Part shown: positions 1-5,429 of the stretch, piece by piece
How positions within the stretch are numbered: position 1 is the first letter of the stretch
Layout of the letters: every line of letters begins with the position of its first letter
The notes under the pieces: model-generated
The model's database searches: none
What the model was told of the DNA's origin: nothing
What the model saw: the letters and a program-made list of their open reading frames with translations, nothing else
Made by a program: the position numbers and the translations under genes
Assembly: GCA_002328485.1 (NCBI GenBank)
Contig: DCUF01000047.1
Coordinates: forward strand, 1-5,526
Origin: Deltaproteobacteria bacterium UBA2221
GTDB taxonomy: Bacteria; Desulfobacterota; Syntrophorhabdia; Syntrophorhabdales; WCHB1-27
Direction of reading: 5' to 3'
DNA: 5,526 nt

Positions 1-566
1 GTGCTCCGGGCCGGGTTCACGGACGTGTTCGTCACGGGGATGCTGATAAGGTGAATTAATGTCAGGCAGAGACCGATGGCAATCGGAGCGAAGCCCTGGG
101 GGGCGCGCTTATCGGTCGATCCCAGAATGACGAGCAGAAACATCATCGTCATGACCACTTCACATACGAGGGCGGAGAGAAGAGAATAGCCGCCGGGCGA
201 ATGAGCGCCATAACCATTTGAGGCAAAACCCGCGGATGTATCGAAGCCCGTCTTGCCGCTTGCGATGAGATAGAGGACCCCACCCGCTACGATTGCCCCA
301 ATGACCTGAGCAACGATATACGGAAGAACCTGGCTTCCGGGAAAACGGCCACCTGCCCAAAGACCTACCGAGACCGCTGGATTGAGATGACAGCCCGAGA
401 TATGTCCTATGGCAAAGGCCATGGTAAGTACGGTGAGACCGAAGGCCAGCGAAACGCCAAGCAGACCAATACCCACTTGAGGAAACGCGGCGGCCAACAC
501 AGCGCTGCCGCAGCCGCCAAGAACCAGCCAGAAGGTTCCCAAGAACTCTGCACCGTACTTGTTCAT
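1..566 (-). CDS. aqpZ: Aquaporin Z, water channel (partial, C-terminus beyond left edge)
   Basis: Inner-membrane water channel of the MIP family. I translated the minus strand from ATG at 566; the frame stays open to the window edge, giving 188 full codons of an expected ~230. Both pore motifs are visible: N62-P63-A64 (in HLNPAV) and N184-P185-A186 (in TNTSVNPARS). The AqpZ selectivity-filter residues appear in the usual places as F42, H172, T181 and R187, which indicates a water-selective pore and not a glycerol facilitator. Long stretches resemble E. coli AqpZ from memory, such as AFGLTVLTMAFAIGHISG and YLIASGKTGFD. The start is supported by an AGGAG ribosome site at 573-577, six bases before ATG. 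It follows the L,D-transpeptidase on the same strand with a strong hairpin between them. Only the last fifth of the protein is missing. Confidence 0.95.
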   Translation of the reverse strand, partial: MNKYGAEFLGTFWLVLGGCGSAVLAAAFPQVGIGLLGVSLAFGLTVLTMAFAIGHISGCHLNPAVSVGLWAGGRFPGSQVLPYIVAQVIGAIVAGGVLYLIASGKTGFDTSAGFASNGYGAHSPGGYSLLSALVCEVVMTMMFLLVILGSTDKRAPQGFAPIAIGLCLTLIHLISIPVTNTSVNPARS

Positions 567-604
567 GTATTTCTCCTCTCGATGGTCAAGATGTCGTGTT
601 AGAA

Positions 605-644
605 GAAAGGCCATAAAGGCCTACGATCGCCTTTATGGCCTTTC
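605..644 (-). terminator. 16-bp perfect hairpin, probable intrinsic terminator after the L,D-transpeptidase
   Basis: Positions 605-620 and 629-644 are perfect reverse complements around an 8-base loop (621-628). On the minus strand the stem begins 18 bases after the TGA stop of the transpeptidase gene and is followed by a moderately T-rich run (CTTTCTTCT). That fits Rho-independent termination, though the run is not a pure T tract. Fewer than 40 bases separate the hairpin from the aqpZ start, so it may instead act as an attenuator or RNA-processing site between co-transcribed genes. Confidence 0.7.
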
Positions 645-662
645 AACCGTTTCACATTAGAT

Positions 663-1013
663 TCATTTGACGACGAGCTTTGCATTGTAACAGCACTTCA
701 CAAGCTCGTCATATACGGCTGGATCGACGTTGATACACCCATGGGTAATTGAATTACGACGGTTTGCATCCGGGCTTTTAAGCCGGGCACGCCTCTCCTG
801 ACCGGGTACGTTGACCACCCGATGAATAGTATAGAGAGAGTCACGTGTCTCCTTGAAGGAGAGAAAGTCCCCTCCGTAAATTCGGGCCTTCGTCGTGTAG
901 TGGGTGAGTTGGAACTCCCCGCGGGGAGTATCCTTACCCACCAGCACCGGATGGCATGCAGAGGCGAAACAGATTATCGCGGCTGCTACATCTACGACTA
1001 CTTCAGGGAGCAT
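663..1013 (-). CDS. L,D-transpeptidase (YkuD) catalytic domain, without its own export signal
   Basis: Enzymes of the YkuD family make 3-3 peptidoglycan cross-links or attach proteins to peptidoglycan, using a catalytic cysteine outside the cytoplasm. The 116-residue product has the family signature: VGKDTPRGEF (25-34), which matches the common 'TP.G.F' strand; H64; and SITHGCINV (88-96) with H91, G92 and catalytic C93. The domain begins at once (VVVDVA... from residue 5), with no signal peptide or anchor. An in-frame stop, the TAG ending the upstream lipoprotein, lies two codons before ATG, so no longer start exists unless that stop is read through. A weak AAGGG ribosome site sits at 1021-1025, 7 bases before ATG, so separate or coupled initiation is possible. 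Extra cysteines are C15, C20, C107 and C108. The domain call is firm; whether this is a free-standing gene is not. Confidence 0.85.
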   Translation of the reverse strand: MLPEVVVDVAAAIICFASACHPVLVGKDTPRGEFQLTHYTTKARIYGGDFLSFKETRDSLYTIHRVVNVPGQERRARLKSPDANRRNSITHGCINVDPAVYDELVKCCYNAKLVVK

Positions 1014-1016
1014 AGA

Positions 1017-1019
1017 CTA
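1017..1019 (-). other. In-frame amber codon joining lipoprotein and L,D-transpeptidase frames
   Basis: The TAG ending the lipoprotein is followed by TCT and then by the ATG at 1011-1013, all in one frame (1262 minus 1013 is 249, a multiple of 3). Without this codon the two open frames form a single protein of about 199 residues: lipobox signal, Cys/Pro-rich region, (AP)7 spacer, then catalytic domain. The four other readable stops in the window are TGA at 663-665, TAA at 1705-1707, TGA at 5427-5429 and TGA within the pseudogene region, so amber is not used elsewhere here. Confidence 0.8.
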
Positions 1020-1262
1020 GCCCTTCACCTTCTTCTCAGGTGCTGGTGCTGGTGCTGGTGCTGGTGCTGGTGCTGGTGCTGGACATTCTGGACACGGCTG
1101 GCATTCCGGGGCCGGTGGACACGGTTTGCATTCCGGGGCCGGTGGACACGGTGCAGGTGTAGGACACGGCTCAGGTGGGATCGGCTTGGCGCACGTGCAG
1201 GCCGAAAGAGATATGCCAAGGGTCACGACCAGAAACAACATTGCCAACGACTTCATCTTCAT
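1017..1262 (-). CDS. Small Cys/Pro-rich lipoprotein with (AP)7 tail; probable N-terminal half of a lipid-anchored L,D-transpeptidase
   Basis: The 81-residue product starts with a lipoprotein signal (MKMKSLAMLFLVVTLGIS) and lipobox L-S-A-C with acylatable C22. The mature part is almost only Pro, Ala, Cys and Glu. It has eight further cysteines (24, 33, 39, 45, 48, 54, 57, 60), including consecutive C-x-x-C pairs (CKPC, CQPC, CPEC). A 15-residue Pro-Ala spacer (61-75) and EKKVKG follow. Start choice: ATG at 1262 lies 8 bases after an excellent AAGGAGG site (1271-1277). A longer frame from GTG at 1268 would leave only 2 bases. Such regions usually act as extended spacers that hold a domain away from the membrane, and no domain is present before the TAG. 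The next domain in frame is the L,D-transpeptidase. I recognise no named family for this piece alone. Confidence 0.75.
   Translation of the reverse strand: MKMKSLAMLFLVVTLGISLSACTCAKPIPPEPCPTPAPCPPAPECKPCPPAPECQPCPECPAPAPAPAPAPAPAPEKKVKG
1039..1080 (-). repeat. Hexanucleotide microsatellite, seven GGTGCT units (plus strand), encoding (Ala-Pro)7
   Basis: Seven exact tandem copies of a 6-base unit sit within the lipoprotein frame. Because the unit is a multiple of three, slippage would change the length of the Ala-Pro spacer by two residues per unit without breaking the frame. This makes it a likely length-variable site between strains. Confidence 0.95.
1101..1154 (-). repeat. Two tandem 27-bp units encoding the 9-residue repeat PCPPAPEC[K/Q]
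   Basis: Units 1101-1127 and 1128-1154 agree in their first 25 bases. They encode successive copies of a proline-cysteine nonapeptide in the lipoprotein. Shorter, diverged pieces flank them (around 1081-1100 and 1160-1180), consistent with growth by tandem duplication. Confidence 0.9.
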
Positions 1263-1270
1263 CTTCACAT

Positions 1271-1277
1271 CCTCCTT
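1271..1277 (-). promoter_or_regulatory. Strong ribosome binding site AAGGAGG deciding the lipoprotein start
   Basis: On the minus strand AAGGAGG is followed after 8 bases by ATG at 1262. It is only 2 bases from the GTG at 1268, so it favours the ATG and an 81-residue product over the 83-residue one. Confidence 0.85.
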
Positions 1278-1290
1278 TAGAATTAAGTTG

Positions 1291-1342
1291 TCTTACTGAT
1301 TTTCTCTTATTCCAGATCACATCCGCAAGAGGATCAGTAAGA
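1291..1342 (-). promoter_or_regulatory. 5'-UTR stem-loop upstream of the lipoprotein/L,D-transpeptidase mRNA
   Basis: A perfect 10-bp inverted repeat (1291-1300 with 1333-1342) encloses a second 5-bp stem (1304-1308 with 1327-1331) and an 18-base loop. From the promoter proposed at 1356-1384, transcription would start near 1349, so the hairpin would lie almost at the mRNA 5' end and finish 13 bases before the ribosome site. No T tract follows, so it is not a terminator. A 5' stabilising hairpin or a translational control element are the natural readings. Confidence 0.55.
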
Positions 1343-1355
1343 GATATTATCTGCA

Positions 1356-1384
1356 ATGATAACTGCGGCAAGTGCTCTAGTCAA
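1356..1384 (-). promoter_or_regulatory. Sigma-70-type promoter for the lipoprotein/L,D-transpeptidase unit
   Basis: On the minus strand TTGACT (1379-1384, 5 of 6 matches to consensus) is separated by 17 bases from TATCAT (1356-1361, 5 of 6). Predicted start of transcription is about 1349, giving a leader of roughly 87 bases to ATG 1262. This suggests that the unit is transcribed separately from mltD upstream. Confidence 0.65.
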
Positions 1385-1704
1385 TCAATTTTTGGCAGTT
1401 CTTAGAAGAAAATCCCGTTACATTATGAAAAAACCACACGTAAGGCTGGCTGTGCGCTCCGTACCGCCCGATTTCCCCCTGATAGGCCCGGAAGCGCCGG
1501 TTCTGGCGACGCTTGGACGGCCTCATTTTGGATCAGTCGAACCGTCCGCCCTTCCCCAGGGCAAGAATATCTGCGCTTCTCAATTACTCCCGTCGCCCGG
1601 GGTGCGAGGGCTGGATGATAATCGGTAGGGCAGGTCACACCCCAACCCTGACCGTTCGAGGGATGAGCGTGATTGATGATGGACGAGAGGGGTGGTTGCC
1701 CTGT
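1385..1704. other. Gene-poor GC-rich interval between mltD and the lipoprotein promoter
   Basis: No convincing protein is seen; the short open frames here lack good ribosome sites and recognisable motifs. The interval has several hairpin-forming segments: AAGCGCC pairing with GG(CGA)CGCTT (1492-1514), GGACGG with CCGTCC (1515-1520/1542-1547), GCCCT-tcccc-AGGGC (1548-1562), and CCC..CGC with GCG.GGG (1589-1610). A discontinuous 12-bp inverted repeat (1627-1643 with 1689-1702) lies just after the mltD stop and could help end its transcript, but its loop is long and no T run follows. It could hold a structured RNA or be decayed coding sequence. Confidence 0.4.
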
Positions 1705-3522
1705 TTATGAGGCGGATGAGTGAACTTCGCCGATTTCCCTAAACGAAATCCTCAATCTCATGCCCTGCTGAACCCGGTTACCCCTCAGTCCGTTGATCTC
1801 CCTGAGGGATTCAATGTTTTTTCCGTATTTTGCGGCAATGCCGGAAAGGGTTTCGCCCTTCCGGACCGTATGGTACCTCTTCACTGCTTTTTGTGAAGGC
1901 TTCTTGGTATAGCTTGCAGTGGCTTCCTTAGCCTTCGGACGGGAATTTCCCACCGCTTTTGCGTTCTTTTTATCGATGGGCGGAGAGGAAGCGGAGGTCT
2001 CTAGAATGGACAGCCGCATCCCTCTTTGGACATGACTGGTCTTCAGTCGGTTGATGCGTTTGAGGGCCGCCAATTCCATGCCGTGTTTTCTCGCTATGGA
2101 TGAAAGGGTTTCGCCCTTCCGGACCACGTGATACGGGGACTTCGGGCTGTTCGCTCGCATATGAGGCGCCTTGCCTGACCGGTCTTTCTTGAAGTCAGCC
2201 GTTTTAGCGGGGGCAGGTTCTTCTTCCTGTTCAGCACCCTCGAACTTGGGTATATAAACAGGAAGACCTTTCTTCAAACTGAGCGGACTGCCGTTGACTA
2301 GAACAAGATCCTCCCTGCTTACACGATACGTTCTGGCAATTCTCGATACATTGTCCTGTCCCTTGACCGTGTACTGAATGACCCCAACAACTTTTCTTTC
2401 TTGTTCAAGGAGAGACAAGAGAGACCTTTGAAAAATAGAACCGTCCGTGTCGGCGGGCAGTTTGATCCGGCAGTCTTTGCCCGGAGGGGTAATGCCTCTT
2501 CGTATTTCCGGATTAAGCGTCTTCACTGAGGGGAGATCGATTGACGCCGCTTTGGCGACGATCTCGAGTGGCACGCCACCGGGAACTTTCTCTGTCACAA
2601 ACTCGAAGGGGGGCACGTGCTCTATGTCACCAAGCCCGTATTTTGCGGGGTCCTTTGCGATAATGGCGGCCGCGATGAGCTGTGGGACGTATTCTCTGGT
2701 CTCCCGGGGAAGTGTGTTGTAGGCACGAAGCTCCCAGAAGTCCTTCGTGTCGTATTTTTTGATCAGTCTGTCTATCCTGTTTTCTCCGGCATTGTAGCCG
2801 GCAGCCGCCAGGTACCAGCAGCCGAACTGACCGAACAAATCCTGGAGGTATCGTGCCGCGGCTATCGTTGATTTTCGTATGTCCCGGCGCTCGTCTATCC
2901 AGTGGTTTACGGTTAGGCCGTACCTTCTGCCCGTTTCCGGAATGAACTGCCAAGGGCCCGCCGCTTTCATCGGAGAGTATGCGAGCAGATTAAAACCGCT
3001 TTCTATCATCGCCAGATAAACCAGATCCTCCGGCAGGTTGTGTTCCTTCAGGATCTGTCTTACGAGCGGCGCATAACGCCTCTTCCTTTTCAGCCATCTT
3101 TTGAAGAGATCTTTCTTGGTCGTCGTAAAGTAGCGAATGTAATGATCGACGGCGTCATTGAAGACAAGAGGGATGCCGATATTGGGCTGAAGGGCGTCCG
3201 GAACGATGAGAGGTTCTTCCTCTTCTCCAGTCGGATCGGCCTGGATCTGCCGAACTATCGAGTGCAGCTTCTGCTTTGTGGTCTCTTCCTCCTCCCCGTG
3301 AGGCGGTCGAACCTGAGCCCTTCTTTCCGATCCGGAGGCCTCATCCATCTGTCTGACCCCATCGGGGCTGCCGGGAATTCCAGCCGTCGCGCCAGCATTG
3401 GCTTTTTGAAGCCGATCGGGTAATATCTGGCCGCCAACCTTAAAAGGACCAACCAACACGCTTGCAGTGCACAGGAGAGCAAAAGTCAGTGTTCTCAACA
3501 GAGGCCTTTGTATCAATCTCAT
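1705..3522 (-). CDS. mltD: Membrane-bound lytic murein transglycosylase D, SLT domain plus three LysM repeats
   Basis: Cleaves the MurNAc-GlcNAc glycan bond of peptidoglycan in the periplasm, forming 1,6-anhydro-MurNAc ends. The 605-residue product has a hydrophobic export segment (about 8-25) and a low-complexity acidic linker (50-110). A goose-lysozyme-like SLT domain follows (about 150-290), with AMIESGFN holding catalytic E174, then SPMKAAGPWQFIPETGRRYG (183-202), the AGYNAGENRI motif (241-250), and LPRETREYVP (271-280). Three LysM peptidoglycan-binding repeats lie at about 383-425, 464-506 and 550-592; the last two are alike (VRKGETLSSIA, VRKGETLSGIA). E. coli MltD is about 450 residues with two LysM, so this one is longer. 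C18 is preceded by ALL, a poor lipobox, so lipid anchoring is doubtful. The start is fixed: TGA lies in frame two codons upstream and the next Met is residue 59. No ribosome site precedes it. Confidence 0.95.
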   Translation of the reverse strand: MRLIQRPLLRTLTFALLCTASVLVGPFKVGGQILPDRLQKANAGATAGIPGSPDGVRQMDEASGSERRAQVRPPHGEEEETTKQKLHSIVRQIQADPTGEEEEPLIVPDALQPNIGIPLVFNDAVDHYIRYFTTTKKDLFKRWLKRKRRYAPLVRQILKEHNLPEDLVYLAMIESGFNLLAYSPMKAAGPWQFIPETGRRYGLTVNHWIDERRDIRKSTIAAARYLQDLFGQFGCWYLAAAGYNAGENRIDRLIKKYDTKDFWELRAYNTLPRETREYVPQLIAAAIIAKDPAKYGLGDIEHVPPFEFVTEKVPGGVPLEIVAKAASIDLPSVKTLNPEIRRGITPPGKDCRIKLPADTDGSIFQRSLLSLLEQERKVVGVIQYTVKGQDNVSRIARTYRVSREDLVLVNGSPLSLKKGLPVYIPKFEGAEQEEEPAPAKTADFKKDRSGKAPHMRANSPKSPYHVVRKGETLSSIARKHGMELAALKRINRLKTSHVQRGMRLSILETSASSPPIDKKNAKAVGNSRPKAKEATASYTKKPSQKAVKRYHTVRKGETLSGIAAKYGKNIESLREINGLRGNRVQQGMRLRISFREIGEVHSSAS

Positions 3523-3528
3523 GCGTCA

Positions 3529-3558
3529 TGAATAGCGGGAAGCAGTCACTCATGTCAA
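3529..3558 (-). promoter_or_regulatory. Candidate mltD promoter, possibly giving a leaderless mRNA
   Basis: On the minus strand a perfect TTGACA (3553-3558) is followed after 18 bases by TATTCA (3529-3534), a weak -10. Six bases then precede the mltD ATG at 3522, so transcription would begin at or near the start codon itself. That agrees with the absence of a Shine-Dalgarno sequence. The -10 is poor, so this stays tentative; a second weak pair (TTGAAG, 18 bases, TATATC) lies further upstream near 3645-3675. Confidence 0.4.
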
Positions 3559-3642
3559 GGAAAAAGCGACCGGCCCTCAAGCGCTCTGCGAACAAAACTC
3601 AATAAAAATGGGGGCTAAGAACTGGAAGGGATTATTATTTTC

Positions 3643-3651
3643 TGATATACT
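3643..3651 (+). promoter_or_regulatory. Extended -10 promoter for the plus-strand CNNM/response-regulator unit
   Basis: TGATATACT contains TATACT (3646-3651, 5 of 6 matches to TATAAT) with TG one base upstream, the extended -10 form. The -35 position has only a weak match (TGGAAG, 17 bases upstream). Transcription would begin near 3658, before the remnant gene at 3702, and is the only good candidate seen upstream of the intact CNNM gene at 4050. Confidence 0.45.
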
Positions 3652-3701
3652 GATGGCCATTGTTACTCTTCAACCATATCGGACCCCTCCCCCCATTTCA
3701 C

Positions 3702-4049
3702 ATGGAGATAATCATTATTGTCATGCTCATAGTGGTCAACGGCATCTTTGCCACGACCGATATGGCCTTGATGTCATCGCGGAAAACCAGGCTCCATGAG
3801 CCGGCTGAGAACAGCGATACGGGGGCCGGGGATGCCCTTTTCGTGTTCAAAGAGCCGAAGAGATTTCTCTCTTCTACCAAACAGGCGCCATCTTTCTTGG
3901 GGCATTCCAGCAAAAGCACTCGAAGGACCCTTGACATCTTACGTGGTCTCAGGTCGAGCCTTTTTCCGCCGGTTATGCCTACCCACAGGGAGTTGGCAAA
4001 ATCTTGAAAGCCGGAAACGTTACATTTTAGAATTCACTAAAGGTTCCCG
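3702..4049 (+). pseudogene. Decayed N-terminus of a CNNM (DUF21) HlyC/CorC-family membrane protein
   Basis: From ATG at 3702 the frame reads like the start of a HlyC/CorC-type transporter. EIIIIVMLIVVNGIFA is the first membrane helix, followed by TDMALMSSRKTRL (compare the family's 'sEmAlvSaRkaRL'), then DTGAGDAL and KEPKRFLSSTKQ (compare 'EDPNRFLSTVQ'). Similarity then stops at about 3880. The same frame continues as unrelated sequence to TGA at 4005-4007, while short family-like scraps appear in other frames (for example GAIFLGAF near 3886-3909). The remaining DUF21 helices, both CBS domains and the C-terminal domain of a normal ~430-residue protein are absent. No ribosome site precedes the ATG. 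It lies directly upstream of an intact, diverged relative at 4050, so this looks like a decayed tandem paralogue. The family assignment rests on remembered motifs. Confidence 0.65.
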
Positions 4050-5429
4050 ATGAAGAGGTTTAAGGCGGTTTCACTTGTTGTGTTGCCATTGGTGATGGCT
4101 GTCCGGATACATGCCGCCACTGCAGCCGATCCAGTCACCAACGGCATTGATGTGAACGCTGCTATCTTGTTGCTAATAAGCTATGTGTTGTTGGCATTGT
4201 TCTTTTCTTTTCTCTGCTCAGTGGCGGAAGCCGTCCTTTTGAGTATTACGCCTTCGTATATCGAGGGGCAAAAAGAGAAACAACCGACCCGTGCGGCGCT
4301 TCTGAAGCGGCTTAAACAGGATGACGTGGAGCAATCGCTTGCTGCCATCCTTACGCTGAACACCATGGCGCATACGGTCGGCGCTATAGGTGCCGGGGCT
4401 CAGGCGGCCGTTGTATTTGGAAGCGCATGGTTTGGTTTGTTCTCGGCAGTTATGACACTGATGATTCTCTTCCTATCTGAAATTCTTCCTAAAACGATCG
4501 GTGCCGTTTATTGGTCAAAGCTTGTAGGACCCACTGCGCTCTTTGTGCGTAGCTTAATCGTGATTCTTTATCCCATCGTATGGATATCCGGGAAACTGAC
4601 CACGTTTGTCTCGCATGGGAAAAATCTGCACGTTTTCAGCAGGGACGAGCTTATTGCCATGGCTCGGGTTGGCGAGCAGACAGGACAGATTTGTGCTAAC
4701 GAGGCGGGTATGATGCGTAATCTGTTCCGTTTTAGATCGATGGAAGTGACGGATATAATGACACCACGCCCGGACATTATTGCCCTCGATATCGAAGCGG
4801 ACCGTCAGGAAAATTGGGATACGATTCTGGCAAGCGGTCATTCTCAATTCCCGGTCTACAGAGGCGATCCCGACAATGTGCTCGGAATCGTTTCCATAAA
4901 GAGCCTCTGTGCAAAACTTGTGGCCGGCCAGGCGATTGACCTGTCTTCTCTCCTCGTCCCTCCCCTTTTCGTTCCGGAAGGTTTAAACGCACCCAATCTC
5001 TTGGAACATTTCAGGCAGTCCGGGAGCCATGTAGCCTTGATTGTCGATGAATACGGGCATATACAAGGAGTCGTTACACTTCACGATCTGCTTGAGGCGA
5101 CCGTGGGGGACCTACCTTCCGTCGAAGAAGGGACTGACCCGGATGTCGTACATCGTGAGGACGGCTCGTGGCTCGTGAATGCCCTTCTTCCTGTCGAGAA
5201 ATTCAGGGACATGACGGGCATCGATGTCCTGTCCGAGGAGGAGAATGATCGTTATCACACTGTTGGAGGCTTCATGTTGCTCCAGTTCGGGCAGATGCCA
5301 TTAGCCGGATCTTATTTTGAATGGGAAGGATGGCGGTTTGAGGTGGTGGCCATGGATGGGCACCGCATCGACAAGGTCCTTGTGCAACCCCTCGACCTCA
5401 AAACGGACGGCGGGCAGAAAACGTCATGA
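4050..5429 (+). CDS. CNNM/CorC-HlyC family membrane protein with paired CBS domains (putative metal-ion transporter)
   Basis: Members combine a CNNM (DUF21) membrane domain, a cytoplasmic CBS pair and a CorC_HlyC domain. They are linked to Mg2+/Co2+ transport or resistance, and some to membrane repair or haemolysin-like phenotypes. In this 459-residue protein a hydrophobic N-terminus (5-26, ending AATAA) may be a cleavable signal. The CNNM domain spans about 35-190, with CSVAEAVLLS (56-65) and the conserved SEILPKT (143-149). CBS1 begins at VTDIMTPRPDII (233-244) and runs to about 293. CBS2 runs about 300-355 with HVALIVDEYGHIQGVVTLHDLLEATVGD split across residues 327-354. The CorC_HlyC domain runs about 366-447. 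An AAAGG site (4039-4043) lies 6 bases before ATG. Its stop overlaps the next start (ATGA), so it is probably translated with the response regulator. The true substrate cannot be read from sequence. Confidence 0.93.
   Translation: MKRFKAVSLVVLPLVMAVRIHAATAADPVTNGIDVNAAILLLISYVLLALFFSFLCSVAEAVLLSITPSYIEGQKEKQPTRAALLKRLKQDDVEQSLAAILTLNTMAHTVGAIGAGAQAAVVFGSAWFGLFSAVMTLMILFLSEILPKTIGAVYWSKLVGPTALFVRSLIVILYPIVWISGKLTTFVSHGKNLHVFSRDELIAMARVGEQTGQICANEAGMMRNLFRFRSMEVTDIMTPRPDIIALDIEADRQENWDTILASGHSQFPVYRGDPDNVLGIVSIKSLCAKLVAGQAIDLSSLLVPPLFVPEGLNAPNLLEHFRQSGSHVALIVDEYGHIQGVVTLHDLLEATVGDLPSVEEGTDPDVVHREDGSWLVNALLPVEKFRDMTGIDVLSEEENDRYHTVGGFMLLQFGQMPLAGSYFEWEGWRFEVVAMDGHRIDKVLVQPLDLKTDGGQKTS

Noticed and set aside
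1039..1154. Repeats considered as a CRISPR-like array
   Set aside because: Units are contiguous without unique spacers and encode an in-frame Pro/Cys/Ala repeat.
1263..1268. GTG at 1268 as lipoprotein start, giving 83 residues
   Set aside because: Only 2 bases separate it from AAGGAGG, whereas ATG at 1262 has the ideal 8-base spacing.
822..1280. Plus-strand open frame of 152 codons across the repeat region
   Set aside because: It is antisense to the lipoprotein and transpeptidase; its product is a low-complexity (Cys-Trp)n run from the hexamer repeat and shows no domain.
1530..1547. Minus-strand GGTTCGA resembling a tRNA T-loop
   Set aside because: No acceptor, D or anticodon stem could be built around it.
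1356..1638. Short open frames on both strands (1356-1628 plus, 1423-1638 minus)
   Set aside because: They lack ribosome sites and recognisable motifs and overlap a promoter or hairpin-rich sequence; typical chance frames in GC-rich DNA.
3040..3423. Plus-strand open frame of 127 codons inside mltD
   Set aside because: Antisense shadow of the mltD coding sequence with no motif of its own.
3796..4053. Open frame of 85 codons ending in an ATGA overlap with the CNNM gene
   Set aside because: Not called as a gene: its ATG has no ribosome site and its product has no recognisable domain. It is treated as part of the frameshifted CNNM relic, although it may be a translated leader.
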